A stretch of DNA of 64,000 nt. It comes from Lachnospiraceae bacterium. Its GTDB lineage: Bacteria; Bacillota; Clostridia; Lachnospirales; Lachnospiraceae. The stretch lies in NCBI GenBank assembly GCA_017436865.1, contig JAFSCH010000032.1, positions 45,157 through 109,156 of the forward strand, written 5' to 3'. Under the pieces are notes generated by a model. The model made no database searches. It was not told the DNA's origin and saw nothing but the letters and a program-made list of their open reading frames with translations. Both the position numbers and the translations under genes were made by a program. Position 1 is the stretch's first letter. Each line of letters begins with the position of its first letter. Positions 53,969 through 63,462 of the stretch are shown here, piece after piece.

Positions 53969-55456
53969 ATGGCAAAGGTTATTATGGTGCAGGGAACTAT
54001 GTCAAATGCAGGTAAGAGCCTTTTGGTGGCAGGGATTTGCAGGATATTTAAGCAGGATGGTTATCGTGTGGCACCGTTTAAATCCCAAAATATGGCGTTG
54101 AATTCCTTTATCACTGAGGAAGGGCTTGAGATGGGAAGAGCGCAGGTGATGCAGGCAGAGGCCGCAGGTATCAAGCCTTTGGTATGTATGAATCCCATTT
54201 TGTTGAAACCAACCAATCATGTAGGCTCTCAGGTTATTGTCAATGGCGAAGTACTTGGAAATATGAAAGCAAGAGACTATTTTGCTTATAAGAAACAGCT
54301 GATTCCTGACATTAAGAAGGCGTTTCGTAAGCTGGAAGAGGTTGTAGATATTATTGTCATTGAGGGAGCAGGAAGTCCTGCGGAGATTAATCTGAAGGAA
54401 AATGACATTGTAAATATGGGAATGGCAAGGCTTGTGGATGCACCAGTTCTGTTAGTGGGAGATATTGACAGAGGTGGTGTGTTTGCACAGCTTTTAGGAA
54501 CGTTAATGTTGTTAGAGGAAGAGGAGCTTGCAAGAGTAAAGGGCTTAGTTATTAACAAGTTTCGGGGTGACAAGTCAATTCTTGATCCGGGAATTGAAAT
54601 GCTGGAGAAAAAGGGTGGTATTCCGGTTACTGGTGTAATTCCTTATATGGAGCTGTCGCTTGAGGATGAGGATAGTTTGACTGAACGTTTTTCGCATAAA
54701 GAAGAGAGGAGCATTGACCTTGTGGTGATTCGCTATCCTAGAATTTCTAATTTTACAGATTTTCATGTGTTTGAGCAGATAGAAGGCGTATCTGTAAGAT
54801 ATGTGACATCGGTGCAGGAGCTTCATCACCCGGACATGGTATTCCTTCCGGGTAGTAAAAATACCATGGGGGATTTGAAGTGGATGAGACAGAACGGGTT
54901 GGAATCCGCAGTAAAAAAACTGTCGGAGGGAATACCGGTGTTTGGAATCTGTGGTGGTTATCAGATGCTTGGAAATCAGATTTTAGACAGGGATTCTGTG
55001 GAAGAGGGAGGAAACATTCGAGGAATGGAACTGCTGCCAATAGAGACATCCTTGGAAAAAGAGAAAATGAGAGGTCAGGTTCATGGTGTGATCAATACGA
55101 TACCGGGCATTTTTGCAGAGCTGTCAGGCAGGAGCTATACAGGCTATGAGATTCACATGGGAAGGACACAGTATGCGGAAGGCTTTTCAGAGATGATAGG
55201 TGAAAAGGCAGTCGTAAATGGAGAAAGAGAAAATATATACGGTTCTTATGTCCATGGTCTGTTTGACTGTGGAAATATTGCTTCGGTTATGGTTGAGGCA
55301 CTTGCAAGGAAAAAAGGAATCAGTATGGAAACGTTGACTCATATGGATTATCAGAGCTTCAAAGAGTCACAGTATGATAAGCTTGCAGATACCTTGCGTG
55401 AGTATTTGAATATGGAGGAAATCTATGGAATGCTTCGAGAAGCGCAGATGGAATAA
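53969..55456 (+). CDS. cbiP: Cobyric acid synthase
   Basis: 495 residues, family length. It amidates four side chains of adenosylcobyrinate a,c-diamide with glutamine and ATP. N-terminal DTB-synthetase-like ATPase ([38 protein letters not shown]) and C-terminal type 1 glutamine amidotransferase with the nucleophile Cys in [10 protein letters not shown] and the His in GSYVHGLFD. Cytoplasmic. Its last 32 bases overlap the cobT start. Confidence 0.96.
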   Translation: MAKVIMVQGTMSNAGKSLLVAGICRIFKQDGYRVAPFKSQNMALNSFITEEGLEMGRAQVMQAEAAGIKPLVCMNPILLKPTNHVGSQVIVNGEVLGNMKARDYFAYKKQLIPDIKKAFRKLEEVVDIIVIEGAGSPAEINLKENDIVNMGMARLVDAPVLLVGDIDRGGVFAQLLGTLMLLEEEELARVKGLVINKFRGDKSILDPGIEMLEKKGGIPVTGVIPYMELSLEDEDSLTERFSHKEERSIDLVVIRYPRISNFTDFHVFEQIEGVSVRYVTSVQELHHPDMVFLPGSKNTMGDLKWMRQNGLESAVKKLSEGIPVFGICGGYQMLGNQILDRDSVEEGGNIRGMELLPIETSLEKEKMRGQVHGVINTIPGIFAELSGRSYTGYEIHMGRTQYAEGFSEMIGEKAVVNGERENIYGSYVHGLFDCGNIASVMVEALARKKGISMETLTHMDYQSFKESQYDKLADTLREYLNMEEIYGMLREAQME

Positions 55457-56519
55457 ATATACGAGAGAGGAATTGTACTCCATTAGAATAGAAAAGCCAT
55501 CGGAAGAATGGTATGAGAAAGTACAGAAAAAGTGGGATAGCATTGCAAAGCCGCTTGATAGTATGGGAGAGTTTGAGAGGTTGTTTGCACAGATAGGCGC
55601 AATTACCGGAACAACGAAGCTTGATATTACGAAAAAAGCAGTAATTATCATGTGTGCGGACAATGGCATTGTGGAAGAAGGAGTCAGCCAATCAGGACAG
55701 GAGGTAACGACTGCAGTAGCAAGGAATATGGTACGCAGACAGTCTTCGGTTGGAAAAATGGCAGCAGTATTGGGTGTTGATACGATTCCGGTTGATATAG
55801 GAATCAATCAAAAAGACCTAATAGACGGAATGGTACAAAGAAAGATTCGTTATGGAACAGCAAATTTCAGAAAAGAACCTGCAATGACGGAAGAAGAAAC
55901 CATTCAAGCAATCTTTACAGGAATAGAGGTTGTAGCAGCTTGCAAGGAGAAAGGCTACCAACTTCTTGCAACCGGAGAAATGGGAATTGGAAATACAACG
56001 ACAAGCAGTGCCATTGCGACAGCCATACTTGACTGCGAGGTGGCAGAGTTGACTGGACGAGGTGCAGGCTTAAGTGACAGTGGGCTTACCAAGAAACGAC
56101 AGGTAATAAGAGAAGCGATTGAGAAGTATCAGTTACGAGGAGCAGATACGCTAAGGATTCTGAGTACTGTTGGAGGACTTGATATAGCAGGGCTTGTGGG
56201 TGTTTGTATCGGTGGTGCCATGTATCATGTTCCGATTGTATTAGATGGAGTGATTAGTCTAATTGCAGCCTTGGTTGCGGAGAAGCTGTTGCCCGGAGTA
56301 AAGGATTATCTGGTTCCTTCGCATATGGGAAAAGAGCCGGCGATTCATAGGCTCACCAAGGCCCTTGATTTAAAGCCGGTAATCTATGCAGGGCTTGCGC
56401 TAGGTGAGGGGACAGGCGCAGTAATGATGTTTTCGTTATTGGATATGGCAATGGCGGTTTATCAGGAGAGTAGTACCTTTGAAGAAATCGAAGTAGAACA
56501 GTATAAAAGAGTAGAATGA
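55425..56519 (+). CDS. cobT: Nicotinate-nucleotide:dimethylbenzimidazole phosphoribosyltransferase
   Basis: 364 residues. It makes alpha-ribazole phosphate from nicotinate mononucleotide and the lower-ligand base. Motifs: [40 protein letters not shown], and [10 protein letters not shown] with the catalytic Glu. The first 60 residues ([20 protein letters not shown]) are the normal start. It overlaps cbiP by 32 bases, which implies coupling. No gene for making dimethylbenzimidazole is in the window. Confidence 0.96.
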   Translation: MECFEKRRWNKYTREELYSIRIEKPSEEWYEKVQKKWDSIAKPLDSMGEFERLFAQIGAITGTTKLDITKKAVIIMCADNGIVEEGVSQSGQEVTTAVARNMVRRQSSVGKMAAVLGVDTIPVDIGINQKDLIDGMVQRKIRYGTANFRKEPAMTEEETIQAIFTGIEVVAACKEKGYQLLATGEMGIGNTTTSSAIATAILDCEVAELTGRGAGLSDSGLTKKRQVIREAIEKYQLRGADTLRILSTVGGLDIAGLVGVCIGGAMYHVPIVLDGVISLIAALVAEKLLPGVKDYLVPSHMGKEPAIHRLTKALDLKPVIYAGLALGEGTGAVMMFSLLDMAMAVYQESSTFEEIEVEQYKRVE

Positions 56520-56520
56520 G

Positions 56521-57054
56521 ATGATAACAATAATCATAGGTGGAAGCGGTAGTGGAAAGTCGGAGTATGCAGAGAACTATATCATGTCCGTTTCTGAAGG
56601 AAAACAAAAATATTATTTGGCAACCATGCAGGTCTATGATGAGGAAGGACAGAAGAAAATAAATCGTCATAGAAATTTGCGACAGGGAAAAGGTTTTCTT
56701 ACCATAGAACAGCCTGTAGATATAGACATGGCAGTAAGGCAGATGGAGTACGGAGAAAAAGTGGTATTGCTTGAATGTATGTCGAATCTGGTAGCAAATG
56801 AGATGTTTGGTGGAGAAGCTTCAAAGAAAAAGAACGAGGTTGTGGAAAAAATCATAAGAGAAATTCATACATTGCAAGAGAATGTGACGGAGTTGGTGAT
56901 TGTTACCAACAATGTATTTGAGGATGGGATTTCTTACGATGATACAACGATGGAATATCTGGCAGCAATGGGAAGAATCAATGAGCTGCTTGCGAAGAGA
57001 GCAGATAAGGTTATTGAGGTAGTAGTTGGTATTCCGCTTATTATGAAAGGATGA
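56521..57054 (+). CDS. cobU: Adenosylcobinamide kinase/guanylyltransferase
   Basis: 177 residues, family length. It phosphorylates adenosylcobinamide and transfers GMP to give adenosylcobinamide-GDP. P-loop GGSGSGKSEYAE at the start, the guanylylated His in NRHRNLRQGKGF, LLECMSNLVANEMF and VVVGIPLIMKG at the end. One base separates it from cobT; its stop lies 5 bases before the cobS ATG. Confidence 0.95.
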   Translation: MITIIIGGSGSGKSEYAENYIMSVSEGKQKYYLATMQVYDEEGQKKINRHRNLRQGKGFLTIEQPVDIDMAVRQMEYGEKVVLLECMSNLVANEMFGGEASKKKNEVVEKIIREIHTLQENVTELVIVTNNVFEDGISYDDTTMEYLAAMGRINELLAKRADKVIEVVVGIPLIMKG

Positions 57055-57059
57055 GATAC

Positions 57060-57827
57060 ATGAAAGTATTAAAAGCATTAGTGATTGCCTTTTCACTATA
57101 TTCAGCTATTCCGATGCCACAGTTTACATGGGAGGAAGAGGATATGAGATATGTCCTTTGCTTTTTTCCGTGGATAGGGGCTGTGATAGGTGCATTACTA
57201 TATGGTTGGGGCATGATATCTCATAACTGGGAAATAGGGACATTATGCTATTCGTGCATAGGAGCTGCCATTCCTCTAATGGTTACAGGTGGTTTTCATG
57301 TAGATGGCTTTATGGATACGATGGATGCCTTTCATTCCTATCAGCAACGAGAGCGTAAACTGGAAATATTAAAGGATTCTCATATAGGGGCATTTTCCGT
57401 AATCATGCTGGGATTATATGCACTGATATACATAGGAGCATTTTCGGAGATTGAAGATATAAGGGCTTTGGTAGTGGTAGGAGCAGGTTTCTTTTTGACA
57501 AGAGTGTTGAGTGGTCTTGCAGTAGTAATGTTTCCGACAGCCAAAAAGGAAGGAATGCTGTTTTGGTTTGCGAGCGGTTCGCAAAAAAGAATAGTGATTG
57601 TGGCTCTGTTATTACAGGGAATTGCCTGCATGGCATTTATGTTATATCAATCATGCGTATATGGTGTGTTTGTCGGCGGGACAGCGGTTGTTGCTTTTTG
57701 GTATTATTATTTCCGAACCAAAAAGGAATTAGGTGGGATTACCGGAGATACTGCAGGATATTTTGTCGTTCTTTGTGAGGGCTGTATGATGGTTGCAGTT
57801 GCAGGGTTACAGGTTCTTGGAATATAA
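57060..57827 (+). CDS. cobS: Adenosylcobinamide-GDP ribazoletransferase (cobalamin synthase)
   Basis: 255 residues from the ATG at 57060, which has AAAGG 9 bases upstream; an ATG at 57051 overlaps that site. Integral membrane protein with six or seven segments. Conserved acidic metal-binding motif GGFHVDGFMDTMDAF (about 80-94) and AFSLYSAIPMP at the start. It joins adenosylcobinamide-GDP and alpha-ribazole, the last assembly step. Confidence 0.95.
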   Translation: MKVLKALVIAFSLYSAIPMPQFTWEEEDMRYVLCFFPWIGAVIGALLYGWGMISHNWEIGTLCYSCIGAAIPLMVTGGFHVDGFMDTMDAFHSYQQRERKLEILKDSHIGAFSVIMLGLYALIYIGAFSEIEDIRALVVVGAGFFLTRVLSGLAVVMFPTAKKEGMLFWFASGSQKRIVIVALLLQGIACMAFMLYQSCVYGVFVGGTAVVAFWYYYFRTKKELGGITGDTAGYFVVLCEGCMMVAVAGLQVLGI

Positions 57828-57879
57828 CGCTTAGACAGTGTTTGTATGTGGAAGAAATAGCAAAAGTAGGAGTAATGCG

Positions 57880-58260
57880 ATGAGATTAGTAATAGGAGGC
57901 TATGCACAGGGGAAATTTTCTTATGTGATGGAACGGTATGGTATACAGGAGGCTGTTGTTCTAGATGGAACAATGGAAATGACAACAATGTCACAAAAAA
58001 ACGTTATTATAAATCATTTTCATAAGTGGGTGAAAGGTTGCTTGGAAAAGGGCAGGAACCCAGAACCTATGCTAGAGGAATTTCTGAAAAAAAATCCCAA
58101 TTGTATCATCATAAGTGATGAAGTAGGAAATGGAATTGTACCAATGGAACCGTTCGAGCGTGAATATCGGGAACGGTTAGGGAGATGTTTGATTGAACTT
58201 GCCAAGAAGGCAGAGAGTGTGGAGAGAGTGATATGTGGAATCGGACAGAAAATCAAATAA
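57880..58260 (+). CDS. Small CobU-family paralogue with altered P-loop
   Basis: 126 residues from the ATG at 57880, preceded by TAGGAG. The start IGGYAQGKFSYVMERYG corresponds to the CobU P-loop but has GKF where GKS/T is needed. The RHR region that carries the guanylyl group is missing, while the C-terminal half ISDEVGNGIVPMEPFEREYR and VICGIGQKIK fits CobU well. It probably cannot do both CobU reactions. It might help nucleotide handling or be a subunit of cobalamin enzymes. It overlaps cobC by 28 bases. Confidence 0.8.
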   Translation: MRLVIGGYAQGKFSYVMERYGIQEAVVLDGTMEMTTMSQKNVIINHFHKWVKGCLEKGRNPEPMLEEFLKKNPNCIIISDEVGNGIVPMEPFEREYRERLGRCLIELAKKAESVERVICGIGQKIK

Positions 58261-58856
58261 AGCTTATCCTGATTCGTCATGGAGAAACAGCTGCCAATAA
58301 GGAGCACCGCTACTTAGGAAGAACGGATGAAACACTTTCCATAGAAGGAAAGGAAAATCTACTACAATATGAAAAACAGGGGAAATATCCAAAGGCTGAT
58401 ATGGTTTTTATCAGTCCGATGAAACGATGTAAAGAAACAGCACAGCTTCTCTATGCTACGGTAACAACAAGAGAGATTCCGGAATGGACGGAAATGGATT
58501 TTGGAGACTTTGAAGGGAAAAATTATACGGAATTGCAGCATGATGAACGCTATCAGGCTTGGATAGACAGTAATGGAACTATGCCGTTTCCGAATGGAGA
58601 GAGTAGAGAGATGTTTATTAGGCGGTGCATGCAGGGAATGGACAAGTTCATACAGAGCCTGTATGAAGAAATGGCGGATAGAAAGATAGAGAATGTTGCA
58701 GCAGTTGTTCATGGAGGAACTATTATGGCTTTATTAAGCAGTATTTGTGGCGGTGAATACTTTGATTATCAGGTTAAAAATGGGGAAGGCTTTGTGTGCA
58801 GTCTGACATTAGAGAGAGGAAAAACATGGAGTATCACATTATTGCATTTATTGTAG
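58233..58856 (+). CDS. cobC: Alpha-ribazole phosphatase (histidine phosphatase family)
   Basis: 207 residues. Catalytic His in LILIRHGETAANKEHRYLGR, FISPMKRCKETAQLLY with Arg, the acid Glu region EMDFGDFEGKNYTEL, and the second His in AAVVHGGTIMALLS. It dephosphorylates alpha-ribazole phosphate or adenosylcobalamin phosphate. It overlaps both neighbours (28 bases before, 31 bases after), so assignment to cobalamin synthesis is supported by context. Confidence 0.92.
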   Translation: MWNRTENQIKLILIRHGETAANKEHRYLGRTDETLSIEGKENLLQYEKQGKYPKADMVFISPMKRCKETAQLLYATVTTREIPEWTEMDFGDFEGKNYTELQHDERYQAWIDSNGTMPFPNGESREMFIRRCMQGMDKFIQSLYEEMADRKIENVAAVVHGGTIMALLSSICGGEYFDYQVKNGEGFVCSLTLERGKTWSITLLHLL

Positions 58857-59824
58857 GATTTATTTTAGATATGCTTTTTGGTGACCCATATTGGTTACCA
58901 CATCCGATTCAGGCAATCGGGAATCTGATTAGCTGGTTAGAGGGACGTTTGCTTGGTAAGAAAACAGAAGAGATTGCGGAAGACAGACGAGATACGGAAA
59001 AAGAATTAAAGAATGGAAAATGGCTGGTTATGCTTGTGCTACTTATCACGGTTATCGGAACTGCGCTGCTTCTTGCTTGTGCATATGGCATACATGAGTA
59101 TGCAGGAGTAGTAGTAGAGGCAGTCATGACATATCAGATACTGGCAGCAAAATGTCTGAAAGCAGAGAGCATGAAGGTGTATGACTGTTTGAAAAAGCAG
59201 GATTTAGAGGCATCAAGAAAAGCGGTATCTATGATTGTAGGACGTGATACCTCTGTGTTAGATGAAACAGGAGTGGCAAAGGCGACTATTGAAACGGTAG
59301 CTGAAAATACCTCAGATGGTGTAATTGCACCTATGCTATATACAGCATTAGGGGGACCGGTTCTGGGATTTTTCTATAAAGCAGTAAATACGATGGATTC
59401 TATGGTTGGCTATAAGAATCAGCGATATTTACATTTTGGGAGAGTTGCGGCAAAGCTGGATGATGTAATGAATTATATTCCGGCAAGGATCAGTGCTTAT
59501 TTGATGATTGGAGTATCTTTTGTAATGGGAAAGGATTTTAGCGGAAAACAGGCATATCGCATTTACAAGCGTGATAACAGGAAACATGCCAGTCCCAATT
59601 CAGCACAAACGGAATCAGTTTGTGCAGGAGCACTTGGTATACAGCTTGCGGGAAATGCGAGTTATTTTGGGAAAATAGTAGAAAAACCATATATTGGTGA
59701 CGAGACACGAAAGGTTGTATATGAGGATATTAGACGGATAAACAGGTTGATGTATGCAACCGCATGTTTTTGTGAAGGTGTGTGTATTTTTCTATTATAT
59801 TTAGGATGGACATTATGTAGATAG
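58826..59824 (+). CDS. cbiB: Adenosylcobinamide-phosphate synthase
   Basis: 332 residues from the ATG at 58826 (MEYHIIAFIVGFILDMLFGD), preceded by GAGAGGA; an in-frame ATG at 58796 lies deep in cobC. Membrane protein. Motifs: FGDPYWLPHPIQAIGNLIS, ETVAENTSDGVIAPMLY, YKAVNTMDSMVGYKNQRY, and SPNSAQTESVCAGALGIQL. It attaches aminopropanol phosphate to adenosylcobyric acid. Confidence 0.96.
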   Translation: MEYHIIAFIVGFILDMLFGDPYWLPHPIQAIGNLISWLEGRLLGKKTEEIAEDRRDTEKELKNGKWLVMLVLLITVIGTALLLACAYGIHEYAGVVVEAVMTYQILAAKCLKAESMKVYDCLKKQDLEASRKAVSMIVGRDTSVLDETGVAKATIETVAENTSDGVIAPMLYTALGGPVLGFFYKAVNTMDSMVGYKNQRYLHFGRVAAKLDDVMNYIPARISAYLMIGVSFVMGKDFSGKQAYRIYKRDNRKHASPNSAQTESVCAGALGIQLAGNASYFGKIVEKPYIGDETRKVVYEDIRRINRLMYATACFCEGVCIFLLYLGWTLCR

Positions 59825-59871
59825 TGATATGTAAGGTGTTTATTTGCAAGCGGAAAGAGGAGATGACAGAA

Positions 59872-60909
59872 ATGAATATGGTACATGGCGGTGATATTTA
59901 TCGAAATTCGGTGACTTTGGATTTTTCTGTGAATGTAAATCCTCTTGGTATGCCGGAAGGTGTAAAGCAAGCATTATTAGAAGCGATAGAAGTCTGCAAT
60001 CAATATCCGGATATCAGACAACAGGAATTAAAGATTGAGGTAGGGAAGTTACATCAAGTATTACCGGAGCATATTCTGTGTGGAAATGGAGCTTCAGAGC
60101 TTTTTATGGCAATTGTACATACATTAAAGCCTAAGAAGACAGTGATTCCAATTCCGTCCTTTTATGGATATGAACATGCAGCAAAGGCTTGTGAGAGTGA
60201 AATTTGTTATTATGAAATGCAGCATTTAGACTCTGATGAAGAAGTATTTGGTATGGAGGAAGAGCTTTTTCAAAATCTTGATGAAAGCGTTGATGTATTG
60301 TTTCTTGCCAATCCAAACAATCCGATTGGTGGTATTGTTCCGGAGGAATGGATGGAGAGGCTGTTTTTACATTGCCGAAAACAAGGCATTTATGTGATTT
60401 TAGATGAATGTTTTGCTGATTTTTGTGGACAAGAGGCATCATTACTGACAAGGTATGTGGAATTTCCGAATGTAATATGGGTACGTGCATTTACGAAGAT
60501 TTTTTCGATTCCGGGTGTGAGAATTGGTTACTTAATCAATGGTGATGAAAAACTTTTGAAACGCATAGAAAGGCAATTGCCAGAGTGGAACCTTTCCACT
60601 TTTGCACAGAAGGCAGGAATTGCTTGTGCAAGAGAAAAGGACTTTATCAATCAGACTCGAGAGTATGTAGAAGCAGAGGGATGCTTTTTGGCACAGGAGC
60701 TGGAACGCATGGGATTGCAGGTATATCCGTATGCGGCAAATTTCCTTATGGTTTATACTGAAGCTCCATTGTATGAGAGACTTTTGGAAAAAGGTATTCT
60801 AATTCGCGATTGTAGTAATTTTCGTGGATTATCAAAGGGATATTATCGAATTGCGATTAAAACAAGAGAAGAAAATCAACAGCTATTAACTAGGATAGGA
60901 GAGATATGA
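59872..60909 (+). CDS. cobD: Threonine-phosphate decarboxylase-like aminotransferase
   Basis: 345 residues from the ATG at 59872 (MNMVHGGDIYRNSVTLDFSV), with AGAGGAG 10 bases upstream. A fold type I PLP enzyme: NVNPLGMPEGV, NGASELFMAI, FLANPNNPIGG, DECFADF, and the PLP Lys in RAFTKIFSIPGVRIGY. It makes (R)-1-amino-2-propanol phosphate for CbiB, encoded next to it. Histidinol-phosphate aminotransferase is related, but HGGDIY at the start and context fit CobD. Its stop overlaps the cbiC ATG (ATGA). Confidence 0.92.
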   Translation: MNMVHGGDIYRNSVTLDFSVNVNPLGMPEGVKQALLEAIEVCNQYPDIRQQELKIEVGKLHQVLPEHILCGNGASELFMAIVHTLKPKKTVIPIPSFYGYEHAAKACESEICYYEMQHLDSDEEVFGMEEELFQNLDESVDVLFLANPNNPIGGIVPEEWMERLFLHCRKQGIYVILDECFADFCGQEASLLTRYVEFPNVIWVRAFTKIFSIPGVRIGYLINGDEKLLKRIERQLPEWNLSTFAQKAGIACAREKDFINQTREYVEAEGCFLAQELERMGLQVYPYAANFLMVYTEAPLYERLLEKGILIRDCSNFRGLSKGYYRIAIKTREENQQLLTRIGEI

Positions 60910-61541
60910 AAACAATAGAATTTGTATTGCCGGAAGAAATCGAAAAAAGGAGCTTTGCTATTATTTCGGAAGAGCTACAGCAACGAAATATTGTGTTACC
61001 AAAGGAAGAGGAAATGGTAACGAAGCGAGTGATACATACCAGTGCGGATTTTGAGTATGCAGATACCTTAATGTATTCCGAGAATGCAGTAACTATTGCA
61101 AAGGAGCTTTTGCGTCAGGGAGCAGATATTGTAACAGATACGAATATGGCATTAGCAGGAATTAATAAGAAGATATTGGCAAGATTGGGTGGGCAGGCAC
61201 ATTGCTTTATGGCAGATGAAGATGTGGCACAGATCGCCAAAGAGCGTAAGGTAACTCGTGCCACGGTCAGTATGGAAAAGGCAAAAGGCATTCAAAAGCC
61301 CGTTATTTTTGTGGTTGGAAATGCACCGACTGCACTGATTCAGTTATATGAAATGATACAGACAAGCGATTGGCGTCCGGCATTTATTATTGGGGTACCG
61401 GTTGGTTTTGTGAACGTTGAGGCAGCAAAGGAGCTGATATTGGAAACGGAGATTCCTTATATTGTAAATCGTGGAAGAAAGGGCGGCAGTAATATAGCGG
61501 CAGCAATTTGTAATGCACTTTTGTATGAGATTATGAGGTAA
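60906..61541 (+). CDS. cbiC: Precorrin-8X/cobalt-precorrin-8 methylmutase
   Basis: 211 residues. It moves the C-11 methyl group to C-12 to form cobyrinate. EIEKRSFAIISEEL at the start, catalytic His in RVIHTSADFEYADTL, DTNMALAGINKK, and VGNAPTALIQL with the active-site loop, then NRGRKGGSNIAAAICNALL. It is coupled with cobD and followed by a gap that holds two palindromes. Confidence 0.95.
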   Translation: MKTIEFVLPEEIEKRSFAIISEELQQRNIVLPKEEEMVTKRVIHTSADFEYADTLMYSENAVTIAKELLRQGADIVTDTNMALAGINKKILARLGGQAHCFMADEDVAQIAKERKVTRATVSMEKAKGIQKPVIFVVGNAPTALIQLYEMIQTSDWRPAFIIGVPVGFVNVEAAKELILETEIPYIVNRGRKGGSNIAAAICNALLYEIMR

Positions 61542-61603
61542 AATTGAAAAATCCATATATGGAAGATTTTTCAATTAACAAATTTGTACGTTGTACAAAT
61601 TTG
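61542..61603. repeat. Two adjacent perfect palindromes between cbiC and cbiD
   Basis: First AATTGAAAAATC/GATTTTTCAATT (61542-61576) with TCCATATATGGA at its centre, then CAAATTTGTAC-GTT-GTACAAATTTG (61579-61603). This is the only long gap in the operon after cobS. The first stem lacks a clear T-run after it. It could be a processing site, an attenuator or a small insertion. Confidence 0.7.
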
Positions 61604-61627
61604 CAAATGAGGAAAGGGATGCGAATT

Positions 61628-62746
61628 ATGCGGTATGGTTTTACGACAGGAAGCTGTGCGGCAGCAGCGGCAAAGGCAGCAGCATATATGCTTTTGACAG
61701 GTGGGAAAAAGACGAAGATTACCATAGAAACACCAAAAGGAATTCCTTATACAGCAGAACTTTTTGAGATTAATCGTAAGGAGCGTGAGGTAAGCTGTGC
61801 CGTACAAAAGGATGGTGGAGATGACCCGGATATTACGTCGGGAGCGTTGATTTATGCAAAGGTGTCATTTTCGGATGTAATGGAAGCTAAAATTCAGATT
61901 GATGGTGGTATTGGTGTTGGCAGAGTAACAAAGCCGGGACTAGACCAACCAATAGGGAATGCAGCAATCAATCATGTTCCCAGAGAAATGATTGAGAAAG
62001 AAGTAATGGAGGTTTGTAATCTCACGGATTATAAAGGGGGGCTGCGGGTTGAGATTTATGTTCCGGGTGGTGAAAAGCTTGCAGAGCAGACTTTTAATCC
62101 ACGTTTAGGAATTGTGGGAGGCATTTCAATTCTAGGAACAAGCGGAATTGTAGAGCCGATGAGTAGCCAGGCACTTTTGGATACGATTCGGGTAGAACTT
62201 AGACAGCGTAAGGCGCAAGGCTATGATTATGTGGCAGTTTCACCAGGGAATTATGGTCTTGATTTTATGAAAAAAACATATGGCTATGATTTGGATAGAA
62301 GTGTCAAATGTAGTAATTATATCGGTGATACCATTGATATGGCAGTAGAACTAGGGTTTCAAAAAATGCTTTTGACAGGTCATATCGGAAAGCTGATAAA
62401 GGTAGCGGGAGGAATCATGAATACACATTCTAATGAAGCAGACTGTCGTATGGAGCTTTTGGCAGCATTTGCAGCACGGGCACATATGGAGAATGAAAGT
62501 ATTTGTCAGTTACTGGATTGTGTGACGACCGAAGAAGCAGTAAGAATATTAAGGACACAAGGAAAGTGCGAAGAGGTTATGGGATATGCTATGGAGCGTA
62601 TTTGTTATTATCTGGAGAAACGTTCTAAGGGTGCACTTTCCATAGATTGCATTATGTATGCAAATGAATTTGGAGAATTAGCAAAAAGCAGGGGGGCAGA
62701 AGAATGGTTTATTTTGTTGGCGCAGGAACAGGCGCAGTTGATTTAA
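61628..62746 (+). CDS. cbiD: Cobalt-precorrin-5B C1-methyltransferase
   Basis: 372 residues from the ATG at 61628 (MRYGFTTGSCAAAAAKAAAY), with AGGAAAGGG 9 bases upstream; earlier in-frame starts (61544, 61619) are in palindromes or too close. Family signatures: GFTTGSCAAAAAKAA, KDGGDDPDITSGALI, GGIGVGRVTKPGLDQPIGN, and GHIGKLIKVAGGIMNTHS. It methylates C-1 in the anaerobic pathway. It overlaps cbiF by 43 bases. Confidence 0.96.
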   Translation: MRYGFTTGSCAAAAAKAAAYMLLTGGKKTKITIETPKGIPYTAELFEINRKEREVSCAVQKDGGDDPDITSGALIYAKVSFSDVMEAKIQIDGGIGVGRVTKPGLDQPIGNAAINHVPREMIEKEVMEVCNLTDYKGGLRVEIYVPGGEKLAEQTFNPRLGIVGGISILGTSGIVEPMSSQALLDTIRVELRQRKAQGYDYVAVSPGNYGLDFMKKTYGYDLDRSVKCSNYIGDTIDMAVELGFQKMLLTGHIGKLIKVAGGIMNTHSNEADCRMELLAAFAARAHMENESICQLLDCVTTEEAVRILRTQGKCEEVMGYAMERICYYLEKRSKGALSIDCIMYANEFGELAKSRGAEEWFILLAQEQAQLI

Positions 62747-63462
62747 TTACCGTGCGGGGGATGCGTTTACTGGAACAGGCGGATGTAATAATTTATGCAG
62801 GATCACTGGTAAATCCGCAGCTTTTAGATTATGCAAAAAAGGATTGCGAATGCCATAATAGTGCAAAGATGACTTTGGATGAGGTTATAGATGTGATGTG
62901 TAAGGCAGAGCAGGAGCAAAAAATGACGGTGCGATTGCATACAGGAGAGCCAAGCGTTTACGGAGCAGTGAGAGAACAGATGGATGAGCTTGAAAAACAT
63001 GGAATTGCATATGAGAGTTGTCCAGGAGTCAGTGCGTGCTTTGGAGCAGCGGCTTCTTTAAATCTTGAGTATACACTTCCTGACGTGTCACAATCGCTTA
63101 TAATTACAAGAATGGCAGGAAGGACAGCAGTGCCGGAAAAGGAAAGCATAGAATGCTTTGCGGCACATCATGCTTCCATGGCAATTTATCTGAGTACCGG
63201 AATGCTCGAAGAATTAAGCAAGCGTCTGATAGCAGGAGGCTATGAGAAGGATACACCTGCGGCACTTGTTTATAAGGCAACCTGGCCGGAGGAAGAGGCA
63301 TATGTCGGAACAGTGGAAACGCTACCACAAATAGCAGCAGAGCATAATATTACGAAAACGGCGCTTGTTCTCGTAGGGGATGTAATTGCACACAGACAGT
63401 ATGAGAAATCACGATTATATGCAGCTGATTTTACTACGGAGTTTCGCATGGCGAAATCATAG
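62704..63462 (+). CDS. cbiF: Cobalt-precorrin-4 C11-methyltransferase
   Basis: 252 residues. A SAM-dependent tetrapyrrole methylase: VYFVGAGTGAVDLITVRG at the start, IIYAGSLVNPQLL, RLHTGEPSVYGAVREQMD with the GDPS-like loop as GEPS, and ALVYKATWPEE. The sequence fits CbiF/CobM rather than CbiL or CbiH. It is the last cobalamin gene in the window; the operon may continue or may end here, as no terminator is seen right after it. Confidence 0.94.
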   Translation: MVYFVGAGTGAVDLITVRGMRLLEQADVIIYAGSLVNPQLLDYAKKDCECHNSAKMTLDEVIDVMCKAEQEQKMTVRLHTGEPSVYGAVREQMDELEKHGIAYESCPGVSACFGAAASLNLEYTLPDVSQSLIITRMAGRTAVPEKESIECFAAHHASMAIYLSTGMLEELSKRLIAGGYEKDTPAALVYKATWPEEEAYVGTVETLPQIAAEHNITKTALVLVGDVIAHRQYEKSRLYAADFTTEFRMAKS

